NCBI GenBank assembly: GCA_004295885.1
Contig: SEDG01000171.1
Coordinates: 1-6,274, forward strand
Reading direction: 5' to 3'
Source of the DNA: Pedobacter sp.
GTDB lineage: Bacteria; Bacteroidota; Bacteroidia; Sphingobacteriales; Sphingobacteriaceae
Length of the DNA: 6,274 bases
A model generated the notes under the pieces. The model was not told the origin of the DNA. It saw nothing but the letters and a program-made list of their open reading frames with translations, and did not search any database. The position numbers and the translations under genes were made by a program. Shown here one piece after another: positions 1-6,103 of the stretch; position 1 is the stretch's first letter; every line of letters begins with the position of its first letter.

Positions 1-492
1 ACAAGGGTAGCTTTATGGCGCTTCCATTCTATACACCATTCTACGCAAAATATGGATTGGCTTGCTGGTAGTAGAACCCACTTTATTGATATATTTTTTA
101 CTAGAGCGATGACATTTATTCCGCTGTATGTTTTGGGCTTTTCATCAACTGTGTTTAATGTTTATATAATTTTCATAGCTATTCATGCCGTATTAATTCA
201 TGCCAACACGAGAATAAATTTCGGCCCGCTTAAATATATCTTCACAACCCCTCAGTATCACCACTGGCATCATTGCGAAGACCCAAAATATTATGGCCAC
301 AACTTTGCGTCTATATTCCCATTTATTGACATGATATTTGGAACCTATTACCTACCAGATAAACAATGGCCAGCAGGAACTGGAGTACATGAAGCATCTT
401 ATCCAAAAGGCTTCATCAAACAATCAATTTATCCCTTCACTAAAAGCCCATTTGACACCAATTTAAATATGGAAGAAAAAAGCGACAGGTAA
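1..492 (+). CDS. Sterol desaturase / fatty acid hydroxylase family protein, 3' part (start outside window)
   Basis: The frame is open from base 1 to the TAA at 490-492, giving 163 residues. Members are integral membrane di-iron enzymes that hydroxylate or desaturate lipids using O2; the substrate cannot be told here. Residues are counted from base 1. The family histidine boxes are visible: HSIHHS at 9-14 (HxxHH), then DWLAGSR at 19-25, two histidines in HAVLIHAN near 61-67, and the C-terminal HHWHH box at 87-91, followed by H100 and the typical FPFIDMIFGTYYLP ending. Hydrophobic stretches between the boxes fit membrane segments. An ATG at 52 could be taken as the start, but the first HxxHH box lies upstream of it in frame, so the gene is cut by the window edge; the earlier histidine motif and N-terminal membrane segments are missing. 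It is 86 bases from pruA, same strand, with no visible terminator between them. Family call firm, reaction unknown. Confidence 0.88.
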   Translation, partial: TRVALWRFHSIHHSTQNMDWLAGSRTHFIDIFFTRAMTFIPLYVLGFSSTVFNVYIIFIAIHAVLIHANTRINFGPLKYIFTTPQYHHWHHCEDPKYYGHNFASIFPFIDMIFGTYYLPDKQWPAGTGVHEASYPKGFIKQSIYPFTKSPFDTNLNMEEKSDR

Positions 493-550
493 ACTGCTTT
501 TGTAATCACTAATCTTACATAATTATTAACGTGTCTAAAGCCAAAAAACC

Positions 551-558
551 TATCTTTG
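551..558 (+). promoter_or_regulatory. Candidate Bacteroidota -7 promoter element for pruA
   Basis: TATCTTTG matches all fixed positions of the Bacteroidota -7 consensus TAnnTTTG and ends 20 bases before the pruA ATG, so the leader would be only about 12-15 nt. No convincing TTTG -33 element is seen 19-21 bases upstream, so read-through from the upstream gene remains possible. Confidence 0.4.
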
Positions 559-578
559 CGCAAACAAGAATTTAATTT

Positions 579-2210
579 ATGCTTAAAGGATTTTTTAACG
601 TACCAGCACCTGTTAATGAGACCATTTTGGGTTATGCACCAGGAAGCAAAGAACGCGAATTATTAAAAGAAGCATTGGCTGATAGTCGCTCAAAAGTGAT
701 TGAAATTCCAATGTATATCGGCAGAGAAGAAGTTTTTACCGAAGAAAAAGGTAGAATTACTCCTCCACATGACCACCAACATTTGTTGGCTAACTACAGT
801 AAGGGGAACAAAAGTCACGTTAGCCAAGCAATTGATGCTGCCTTAGCTGCAAAAGCAGATTGGGAAAACCTAGCTTGGGAACACAGAGCTGCTATTTTCT
901 TAAAGGCTGCCGATTTAATTGCGGGTCCTTACCGTTATAAATTAAATGCTGCAACCATGTTGGGGCAAAGCAAAAATGCATATCAGGCAGAAATCGATTC
1001 AGCTTGTGAGTTGATTGACTTTTTACGTTTCAACGTAGAATATATGTCTCAAATTTACAAACAACAACCTCCAGTGTCACCGCGAGGTAGCTGGAATAGA
1101 TTAGAGCAACGTCCGTTAGAAGGATTCGTTTTCGCTTTAACTCCATTTAATTTTACTGCAATTGCAGGAAATTTACCTACTTCTGCTGCTATGATGGGCA
1201 ATGTTGTAGTTTGGAAACCAGCAAACACACAAATTTTTGCAGCTAACGTTTTAATGCAAATTTTCCGCGAAGCTGGATTGCCTGACGGGGTAATTAATTT
1301 AGTTTATGTTTCTGGTCCAGATGCTGGTGATGTGATTTTCTCTCACCCAGATTTTGCAGGAATTCATTTTACAGGTTCTACTGGCGTATTTCAAGACATT
1401 TGGAAAACCATTGGCAACAATATTCATAAATTTAAAACCTATCCTCGTATAGTTGGCGAAACTGGTGGTAAAGATTTTATCTTAATCCACGGTTCTGCAG
1501 ATGCTGAAGTTTCTAGCACGGCAATTATTCGTGGCGCTTTCGAATATCAAGGACAAAAATGCTCTGCTGCAAGTAGAGTTTACATTGCTAAAAGTGTCTG
1601 GCCAGAAGTTAAAAAGTTTATGCAACGCGATTTAGCTACTTTCAAAATGGGCGGAACAGAAGATTTCAGTAATTTCATTAATGCAGTTATTGATGAGAAG
1701 TCATTTAACAGCTTAGCTAAATATATTGATGCTGCTAAACAAGATAAAGGCGTAGAAATTATTGCTGGCGGAAATTACGATAAGAGTAAAGGTTATTTCA
1801 TTGAACCAACTGTTTTAGTAGTTGATGACCCGAAATATACGACTATGTGCGAAGAGCTTTTCGGCCCTGTTTTAACCGTTTTTGTTTATGACGATAAGGA
1901 TTTCGATAAAACATTAGATATTATTGATAGCACTTCTATTTACGCTTTAACGGGTGCCGTGATTGGTCAAGATAGATACGCGTTGGAAAAAGCTACTCAC
2001 CGTTTACGTAATGCTGCAGGTAATTTCTACATTAACGATAAATGTACTGGAGCAGTAGTTGGTCAACAGCCATTTGGTGGAGCAAGAGGAAGCGGTACAA
2101 ATGACAAAGCTGGCTCAATGATTAACTTGTTGCGTTGGGTTTCTCCAAGAACAATTAAAGAAACATTTGACCCACCCAAAGATTACCGTTATCCATTTTT
2201 AGCTGAGTAA
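579..2210 (+). CDS. pruA: L-glutamate gamma-semialdehyde (1-pyrroline-5-carboxylate) dehydrogenase
   Basis: This enzyme oxidises glutamate-gamma-semialdehyde, in equilibrium with 1-pyrroline-5-carboxylate, to glutamate with NAD+: the second step of proline degradation, in the cytoplasm. The 543-residue length and sequence fit the stand-alone group 1 P5C dehydrogenases (the mitochondrial ALDH4A1-like type) rather than a PutA fusion. Aldehyde dehydrogenase landmarks are all present: TPFNF at 188-192 with the oxyanion-hole Asn191, VWKPA with K213, nucleotide-binding FTGSTG at 264-269, general base E294 in GETGGK, nucleophile C328 in YQGQKCSA, EELFGP at 425-430, and the aldehyde anchor loop around 498-512 (PFGGARGSGTNDKAG). 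The ATG at 579 gives the usual N-terminus (MLKGFFNVPAPVNE); no Shine-Dalgarno is seen, normal for the phylum. No proline dehydrogenase gene lies in the window. A strong terminator follows within 20 bases. Nothing looks damaged. Confidence 0.96.
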   Translation: MLKGFFNVPAPVNETILGYAPGSKERELLKEALADSRSKVIEIPMYIGREEVFTEEKGRITPPHDHQHLLANYSKGNKSHVSQAIDAALAAKADWENLAWEHRAAIFLKAADLIAGPYRYKLNAATMLGQSKNAYQAEIDSACELIDFLRFNVEYMSQIYKQQPPVSPRGSWNRLEQRPLEGFVFALTPFNFTAIAGNLPTSAAMMGNVVVWKPANTQIFAANVLMQIFREAGLPDGVINLVYVSGPDAGDVIFSHPDFAGIHFTGSTGVFQDIWKTIGNNIHKFKTYPRIVGETGGKDFILIHGSADAEVSSTAIIRGAFEYQGQKCSAASRVYIAKSVWPEVKKFMQRDLATFKMGGTEDFSNFINAVIDEKSFNSLAKYIDAAKQDKGVEIIAGGNYDKSKGYFIEPTVLVVDDPKYTTMCEELFGPVLTVFVYDDKDFDKTLDIIDSTSIYALTGAVIGQDRYALEKATHRLRNAAGNFYINDKCTGAVVGQQPFGGARGSGTNDKAGSMINLLRWVSPRTIKETFDPPKDYRYPFLAE

Positions 2211-2228
2211 TTAACTTATTATAAAATA

Positions 2229-2264
2229 AAAAGCCGTTCAAACTTAAATTTGAATGGCTTTTTT
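2229..2264 (+). terminator. Intrinsic terminator of pruA, probably bidirectional
   Basis: AAAAGCCGTTCAAA (2229-2242) pairs with TTTGAATGGCTTTT (2249-2262) across a 6-base loop; the one non-Watson-Crick position is G/T, a G-U wobble in RNA. The 3' arm runs into six T. The 5' flank is A-rich, so the minus-strand transcript would also form a hairpin followed by U. It lies 19 bases after the pruA stop. Confidence 0.9.
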
Positions 2265-2334
2265 ATGCGTTGTTTTTTTGTTGAAAAGCAGATTCAGTAA
2301 TTCTATTTAAATTATCCCTGCCAATGCTGCAATT

Positions 2335-2371
2335 CCTAAAACTCTGTTCCCGAAATCGGGAAAGTTTTAGG
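2335..2371. repeat. Long imperfect palindrome (hairpin) in the pruA-can gap
   Basis: CCTAAAACT (2335-2343) pairs with AGTTTTAGG (2363-2371), and inside it TTCCCGA (2347-2353) pairs with TCGGGAA (2356-2362) around a 2-base loop. Only CTG at 2344-2346 is unpaired, making 16 base pairs in all. No T-run follows on either strand, so it is not a standard intrinsic terminator. It could be a REP-like or MITE-like dispersed element, or an RNA-processing hairpin. Confidence 0.75.
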
Positions 2372-2446
2372 AGATTTTCGCGTATGTCAGGTATGGAAAC
2401 TGGGCATAGTGCAATATGAACAGTTTACCTTCAATAGCTTTAATTT

Positions 2447-2552
2447 TAGCCCTGATTGAAACGAAAATCCTTTTTAATTGCCATCCTGATCGAACCTTTT
2501 CTCACCTCTTCGAGCCAAAGGGCAATTAAAAAGATTGAAGTGGAAAGCAGGA
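2447..2552. repeat. Composite intergenic repeat with inverted core and direct-repeat ends
   Basis: CTTTTTAATTGCC (2470-2482) and GGCAATTAAAAAG (2521-2533) form a perfect 13-bp inverted repeat around a 38-base spacer. Immediately outside are two copies, in the same orientation, of a motif starting GATTGAA (2454-2470 and 2533-2549, 12 of 17 positions equal). The outer ends CCCTG (2450-2454) and CAGGA (2549-2552 plus flank) are nearly complementary. This layout, starting TAGCCCTGATTG and ending GGAAAGCAGGA, resembles dispersed intergenic repeats I associate with Bacteroidota genomes. No second copy is in the window, so its repetitive nature is inferred. Confidence 0.6.
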
Positions 2553-2605
2553 AGAAACTAAATAAAATGCAGTGTACCTGCGCTTCAAAACCTTTTAAAT
2601 TAAAC

Positions 2606-2635
2606 AAAAAAATCCCAAACCTAAGTTCGGGATTT
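2606..2635 (-). terminator. Intrinsic terminator of the can gene
   Basis: Read on the minus strand, AAATCCC and GTTTGGGATTT-type arms form a stem: plus-strand AAATCCC (2610-2616) pairs with GGGATTT (2629-2635), an inner AAC (2618-2620) pairs with GTT (2625-2627), and the loop is 4 bases, with one mismatch. The minus-strand transcript then ends in seven U (complement of the A-run 2606-2612). It starts 18 bases after the can stop codon. Confidence 0.85.
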
Positions 2636-2653
2636 AATTCAACTTTATTTATT

Positions 2654-3313
2654 TTAAATACCAACTTTAAATGCTGGCGAAACATCATCAAGGCTGTGGC
2701 TGCTCACTTTTAAATCTTTAATTTTGCCAGTTTTTAAGCTGTAAACCCAAGCATGAACCGAAAGTTCTTGCCCGTTTGCCCAAGCATTCTGAACAATTGA
2801 AGTATTCATCACATTCGCTGCACCTTCAATGGCATTTAATTCTACCATTCTATTCGACTTTTGTTCTGGGTCTTTTATGGTAGACATTTCTCTCTCATGC
2901 ATGCGATAAACATCTCTAATATTCCTTAACCAATTATCGATAATACCAACTTGTTTGTTTCCTAAAGCAGCATTTACACCGCCGCAGCCATAATGACCAC
3001 AAACAATTACATGTTTTACTTTTAGCACGTTTACTGAATAATCTAATACACTTAGCATATTCATGTCTGTATGCACTACAACGTTGGCAATATTTCTGTG
3101 TACAAAAATATCTCCTGGCATTGTATTGGTAATTTGATTTGCAGGAACTCGGCTATCCGAACAGCCTATCCATAAAACTGGTGGACTTTGACCTGCAGAC
3201 AACTTGTCAAAATAAGTTGGGTCTGCTTTCATCATATCTTCAACCCAGTCTACATTACCTTGTAAAAGGCTATCGTATGTAATATCTTTTGTTTCTAATG
3301 TTTTTGCGCACAT
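2654..3313 (-). CDS. can: Beta-class carbonic anhydrase, Can type (type II, bicarbonate-regulated)
   Basis: This zinc enzyme interconverts CO2 and bicarbonate in the cytoplasm. The 219 residues align closely in my reading with E. coli Can: zinc ligands C51, H107 and C110, and the Asp-Arg dyad D53/R55, lie in CSDSRVP (51-57) and GHYGCGGV (106-113), each nine positions later than in the E. coli/Haemophilus enzymes. W48, R73 and Y191 match the Trp-Arg-Tyr triad that binds non-catalytic bicarbonate in type II enzymes, so allosteric inhibition by bicarbonate is expected. There is no signal peptide. The ATG at 3313 gives the usual N-terminus and length; the leader is A/T-rich without Shine-Dalgarno. 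It lies 108 bases downstream of the SulP-linked carbonic anhydrase gene, separated by that operon's terminator, with its own candidate promoter and terminator. The symbol follows E. coli can (yadF). Confidence 0.94.
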   Translation of the reverse strand: MCAKTLETKDITYDSLLQGNVDWVEDMMKADPTYFDKLSAGQSPPVLWIGCSDSRVPANQITNTMPGDIFVHRNIANVVVHTDMNMLSVLDYSVNVLKVKHVIVCGHYGCGGVNAALGNKQVGIIDNWLRNIRDVYRMHEREMSTIKDPEQKSNRMVELNAIEGAANVMNTSIVQNAWANGQELSVHAWVYSLKTGKIKDLKVSSHSLDDVSPAFKVGI

Positions 3314-3344
3314 AATTTTTTTTATTAATTTCTGGATATTATAT

Positions 3345-3352
3345 CAAAAATA
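3345..3352 (-). promoter_or_regulatory. Candidate Bacteroidota -7 promoter element for can
   Basis: On the minus strand the sequence reads TATTTTTG, a full match to TAnnTTTG, 31 bases upstream of the can ATG. The same octamer is used by the SulP operon promoter. No TTTG lies at the ideal -33 distance; the nearest is 14 bases upstream. It sits in the U-rich tail of the preceding terminator, so termination and re-initiation would share these bases. Confidence 0.45.
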
Positions 3353-3384
3353 AACAACAAAGCCTCCAAAAAATAATGAAGGCT
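3352..3384 (-). terminator. Probable terminator of the SulP-carbonic anhydrase operon
   Basis: On the minus strand AGCCTTCA (complement of 3384-3377) pairs with TGGAGGCT (complement of 3368-3361): eight pairs including one G-U, around an 8-base U-rich loop. The tail is T-rich but interrupted (TTGTTGTTTATTTTTG), so termination may be partial. It begins 38 bases after the stop codon at 3422. Confidence 0.65.
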
Positions 3385-3421
3385 CTGTTATTCTTTTCTG
3401 TTTTTAAATGACCTTAAAACA

Positions 3422-4057
3422 CTATAACCAGCTTACAATACCAGTTTCTACATTATAATTTGCACCAACAATTTTTATTTTCCCATCAACTTCCATTTGG
3501 TTTAAAGTGGTACTTTGGCTGCGGATATCAGCTATGGTTTGTTTTACATTTTGCACGTTTAATCTTTCCAATAAATCATCATTTTTAGAAGAACGTTCTT
3601 CTCCTTGGCTGATAATTTGATCAATAATGGGGTTAAAATGGTCTACTAAATGGCTAAGGTTTTTCATTCCTGTCTCACGGATTGCAGCAGCATCCAATCC
3701 TCCTTTTAAAGCCCCGCATTTAGAGTGTCCTAAAACTACAATCAGTTTAGAACCCGCAACGTTACAGCCAAACTCCATAGAACCTAAAATGTCTTGGTTT
3801 ACAAAATTCCCAGCAATTCTTACACTAAAGATATCTCCTAGCCCTTGGTCAAAGATCAATTCTGCAGAAGTACGACTGTCTATGCAGCTTAATATTACGG
3901 CAAATGGCCATTGTCCTGCCCTGGTATCATTTACTTGTGCTAATAAATCCCTATTCGTTTTTAAATTTTGTACAAATCTTTCATTACCTTCTTTTAGTAT
4001 TTCAAATGCTTTTTCAGGGGTAATTGATGTTTGTGTTTCTAAAGTATGTGCCTTCAT
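3422..4057 (-). CDS. Beta-class carbonic anhydrase encoded next to the SulP transporter
   Basis: This is a cytoplasmic zinc carbonic anhydrase of 211 residues, from a different branch than the neighbouring can. The metal and catalytic residues are intact: C58, D60 and R62 in CIDSRTSAE, H111 and C114 in GHSKCGAL. The position three before the first zinc cysteine is I55 instead of Trp, so the type II bicarbonate-binding triad is incomplete and a type I, non-allosteric enzyme is likely. The N-terminal helix (SITPEKAFEILKEGNERFVQ, residues 11-30) is typical of this branch. No signal peptide. The ATG lies four bases after the SulP stop codon, with AAGG directly before it, so translation is probably coupled to SulP. 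SulP genes are often paired or fused with carbonic anhydrases, which supports a joint job in bicarbonate handling. The exact symbol is not assigned. Confidence 0.93.
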   Translation of the reverse strand: MKAHTLETQTSITPEKAFEILKEGNERFVQNLKTNRDLLAQVNDTRAGQWPFAVILSCIDSRTSAELIFDQGLGDIFSVRIAGNFVNQDILGSMEFGCNVAGSKLIVVLGHSKCGALKGGLDAAAIRETGMKNLSHLVDHFNPIIDQIISQGEERSSKNDDLLERLNVQNVKQTIADIRSQSTTLNQMEVDGKIKIVGANYNVETGIVSWL

Positions 4058-4061
4058 CCTT

Positions 4062-5666
4062 CTAATTATTAATTTCTTCTACAATTTTGTTATTTAATTT
4101 AGGAACAACATAATTACTCTTTATATGCTCTAAAGTTACGATAATGCCTTTGGTATATGCATTATGCTTGTAATTAAATATGGTCTCTAAAACATCTGGG
4201 TCTATATACCTAGCGTTAGAACCATCAATAATTACGTTTGTTTCTTTTGGTATTCCCGTTAATAATACCTGAATTGCCGCTTTATTTAAAAAAGAAACTT
4301 CCTCAGCTAACTTAATCCTAATATTCTTTTTATTGCCCTCTTCCTGAACTTTATAGAAGAAAGGATTACGCATATTCGTACGCAATAAATAGAAGATAGA
4401 GAAGGCCATGCCTATTGCTACTCCTTTTAATAAGTCGGTTAATACCACAGCTAAAACTGTTACCAAAAACGGGATAAACTGATCCCAACCTTTTTGATAC
4501 ATATCTTTAAACAGGGAAATTCTTGTTAATTTATATCCAGTAAAAAGTAATATTGCAGCTAAACAGGCTAAAGGAATCATGTTTATGATACCTGGAATTA
4601 ATAAAAGCGATAAAAGCAATAATAATCCATGGTATACGGCAGACATTTTCGTTCTTGCTCCAGCATTTACGTTTGCTGAACTTCTAACAATTACTGAGGT
4701 CATTGGCAAACCACCAAGCATACCACTTGTAATGTTACCAAGGCCTTGCGCTATTAATTCACGATTGGTCGGCGTTACTCGTTTGATAGGGTCCATTTTA
4801 TCTACTGCCTCTATTCCTAATAAAGTTTCTAAACTAGCAACAACAGCAATAGTAGCTGCAACAACCCAAACATCCCATCTGCCAACCGCAGAAAAATCGG
4901 GACTGGTAAATAACCCCTTGAATTCTTGCCAACCGCTAAACATTGGAATATTTACCATATGTTCTTGTGCCAACGCATAATTGCTATTTTTAGACATAAT
5001 GGCAGCAGTAATACCCAGTGCAACCACAACAAAAGGCGCAGGCACGGCATTTAATTTTTTAATTTTTGGCCAATAAATAAGGATCAGTAGGGATACAATA
5101 CTTATGATTGTTGCAGTTAAGCTTATTGCATTAAATGCATTTTCAATAGCCGACATTGCATTCTCCGCCCCTTTTTGGCTAATGCTTTCATCTAAAAAAT
5201 AGTCTTTGTCGTAACCGACTGCATGAGATAATTGCTTACGGATAAGCAATAGTCCAATACCGGCTAACATTCCAGTAATTACACTTGACGGAAAATAATT
5301 TCCAATAGTGCCGGCCTTAATAAGACCGAGCACCAATTGAAAAACCCCTGCCAAAACCAACGCAAGCAGGAATACCTGATAACTGCCCAAACTAGCAATT
5401 GCACCTAAAACGATAGCTGTTAAACCAGCTGCCGGACCGCTAACACTTAATTGCGAACCACTTAAAAAACCGACTACTACACCACCCACAATACCAGCAA
5501 TTAAGCCAGCAAACAAGGGTGCTCCAGAGGCCAAAGCAATACCTAAACATAGCGGTAATGCTACCAGAAAGACAACTATACTTGAAGGCAAGTCTTTCTT
5601 TAAATTCTTTTTTAATATATATTTTTTTACTTCGAACCTAGAAGAGGTCGAATTCTCATTTCCCAT
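4062..5666 (-). CDS. SulP family inorganic anion (probable bicarbonate) transporter with STAS domain
   Basis: This is a 534-residue inner-membrane transporter of the SulP/SLC26 family. Family signatures: the first core helix from about 30 (LPLCLGIALASGAPLFAGL), SGPAAGLTAIV at 76-86 (third helix), SLETLLGIEAVDK at 278-290 (eighth helix), and NRELIAQGLGN at 301-311. Many hydrophobic segments follow up to about 428; a reduced STAS domain covers about 447-530. The ATG at 5666 is chosen because an in-frame TGA lies six bases upstream and no other ATG occurs before residue 133. The start lies inside the upstream small gene (40-base overlap), and the stop is four bases before the carbonic anhydrase start, so all three look coupled. 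Substrate is not proven by sequence: bicarbonate is inferred from the partner enzyme; sulfate or another anion is possible. E280 replaces the Asp recalled for Na+-dependent BicA, which may mean proton coupling. Confidence 0.93.
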   Translation of the reverse strand: MGNENSTSSRFEVKKYILKKNLKKDLPSSIVVFLVALPLCLGIALASGAPLFAGLIAGIVGGVVVGFLSGSQLSVSGPAAGLTAIVLGAIASLGSYQVFLLALVLAGVFQLVLGLIKAGTIGNYFPSSVITGMLAGIGLLLIRKQLSHAVGYDKDYFLDESISQKGAENAMSAIENAFNAISLTATIISIVSLLILIYWPKIKKLNAVPAPFVVVALGITAAIMSKNSNYALAQEHMVNIPMFSGWQEFKGLFTSPDFSAVGRWDVWVVAATIAVVASLETLLGIEAVDKMDPIKRVTPTNRELIAQGLGNITSGMLGGLPMTSVIVRSSANVNAGARTKMSAVYHGLLLLLSLLLIPGIINMIPLACLAAILLFTGYKLTRISLFKDMYQKGWDQFIPFLVTVLAVVLTDLLKGVAIGMAFSIFYLLRTNMRNPFFYKVQEEGNKKNIRIKLAEEVSFLNKAAIQVLLTGIPKETNVIIDGSNARYIDPDVLETIFNYKHNAYTKGIIVTLEHIKSNYVVPKLNNKIVEEINN

Positions 5667-5890
5667 AACTCACGCGTTAAATTTTTATAAATTTTAAATA
5701 CAGCAAATTTAACATTGCCTTTACCAGAATCTTCTCCATTGTTCTCAGCTTCAAGCTGCATGATAACAGCATTCATTAAGCTTTTATCTAAATGGGCGAA
5801 AAAAACCGGCGCACCAGAAATTACCATCTTGGCAGTAAAGATGCCCATAAAGGCAATTACTATGAGCACACGGTATTTTCTAAGAAACAT
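5627..5890 (-). CDS. Small membrane-anchored or exported protein of unknown function upstream of SulP
   Basis: I do not recognise this 87-residue protein. Residues 2-7 carry three basic residues (RKYR), followed by a hydrophobic stretch (about 8-34, VLIVIAFMGIFTAKMVISGAPVFF-like), so an uncleaved N-terminal anchor or a signal peptide is likely. Next comes LDKSLMNAVIMQLEAE (34-49), a polar, acidic-glycine stretch (NNGEDSGKGN, 50-59) and a basic C-terminus. No cysteine or metal motif is present. The gene is supported by a well-spaced promoter about 30 bases before its ATG; without it SulP would have an untranslated leader of about 250 bases. Its last 40 bases overlap the SulP start in another frame. 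This arrangement implies co-expression and perhaps a role in SulP assembly or regulation, which is a guess. The C-terminus could be altered by a frameshift; that cannot be judged without homologs. Confidence 0.6.
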   Translation of the reverse strand: MFLRKYRVLIVIAFMGIFTAKMVISGAPVFFAHLDKSLMNAVIMQLEAENNGEDSGKGNVKFAVFKIYKNLTRELWEMRIRPLLGSK

Positions 5891-5921
5891 AAATCATTTA
5901 CAATTTTTTGTTCGATTGGTT

Positions 5922-5954
5922 CAAAAATAGCTCCAAAAGAATGAGATTATCAAA
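5922..5954 (-). promoter_or_regulatory. Promoter of the small protein-SulP-carbonic anhydrase operon
   Basis: On the minus strand a -33 element TTTG (complement of 5954-5951) is followed by a 21-base spacer and the -7 element TATTTTTG (complement of 5929-5922). Both elements and the spacing fit the Bacteroidota housekeeping sigma consensus TTTG-N19-21-TAnnTTTG. The transcript would start near 5915, leaving a leader of about 25 bases before the ATG at 5890. Confidence 0.65.
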
Positions 5955-6063
5955 TAAATAAGTAATTAAAATGTAATTTAAAACGGGATTTTTACAAAAC
6001 TCACTAGCTGTCAATTATATAAAAATGAAAATCTCTGCACAAAAGCCAAGCTAATAATTGTAA

Positions 6064-6093
6064 TTTGAGTGCGTTAAATTTTATTGAATTTTG
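6064..6093 (+). promoter_or_regulatory. Weak candidate promoter for the acyl-CoA carboxylase gene
   Basis: TTTG (6064-6067), an 18-base spacer and GAATTTTG (6086-6093, seven of eight positions to TAnnTTTG's defined layout, with G in place of the first T) give an imperfect Bacteroidota-type promoter. If real, transcription would begin around 6100, just before the inverted repeat at 6104-6149, placing that hairpin at the 5' end of the mRNA. Confidence 0.3.
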
Positions 6094-6103
6094 AGATGAA
6101 ACC

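Larger units (their letters stand above)
2265..2605. other. Intergenic region without a credible gene, rich in inverted repeats
   Basis: This lies between the two terminators of the convergent pruA and can genes. It contains a long hairpin (2335-2371) and a composite repeat (2447-2552), listed separately. The short open frames that cross it run into the can gene or its terminator and show no recognisable protein. The stretch 2372-2446 shows no feature I can name. It may be one larger dispersed repeat or the remains of a mobile element, but nothing in the sequence proves that. Confidence 0.6.

Noticed and set aside
52..492. ATG at 52 as the true start of the sterol desaturase gene
   Set aside because: The frame is open to base 1 and codes for the HxxHH iron-binding box upstream of this ATG, so the gene starts outside the window.
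2263..2424. 53-codon open stretch on the minus strand in the pruA-can gap
   Set aside because: It has no ATG, runs through the hairpin and ends inside the pruA terminator; the peptide is not recognisable.
2454..2549. Direct repeats at 2454-2470 and 2533-2549 as a CRISPR fragment
   Set aside because: There are only two diverged copies, of 17 bases, with an inverted repeat between them and no cas gene in the window.
2446..2713. Two overlapping open frames, one per strand, at 2446-2691 and 2456-2713
   Set aside because: Both cross the composite repeat and the can terminator and overlap the 3' end of can; their products look like random AT-rich translation.
3627..4097. 156-codon plus-strand frame
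   Set aside because: It is antisense to the carbonic anhydrase gene with intact catalytic motifs; the product has no recognisable domain.
4579..4980. 133-codon plus-strand frame
   Set aside because: It is antisense to the conserved core of SulP and only mirrors its codons.
5715..5930. 71-codon plus-strand frame
   Set aside because: It is antisense to the small membrane protein gene and its promoter; the minus-strand frame has the better promoter, hydrophobic anchor and operon context.
5941..6055. Very short plus-strand frames starting ATG at 5941 and about 6025
   Set aside because: They are under 10 codons, with no promoter or leader-peptide character.
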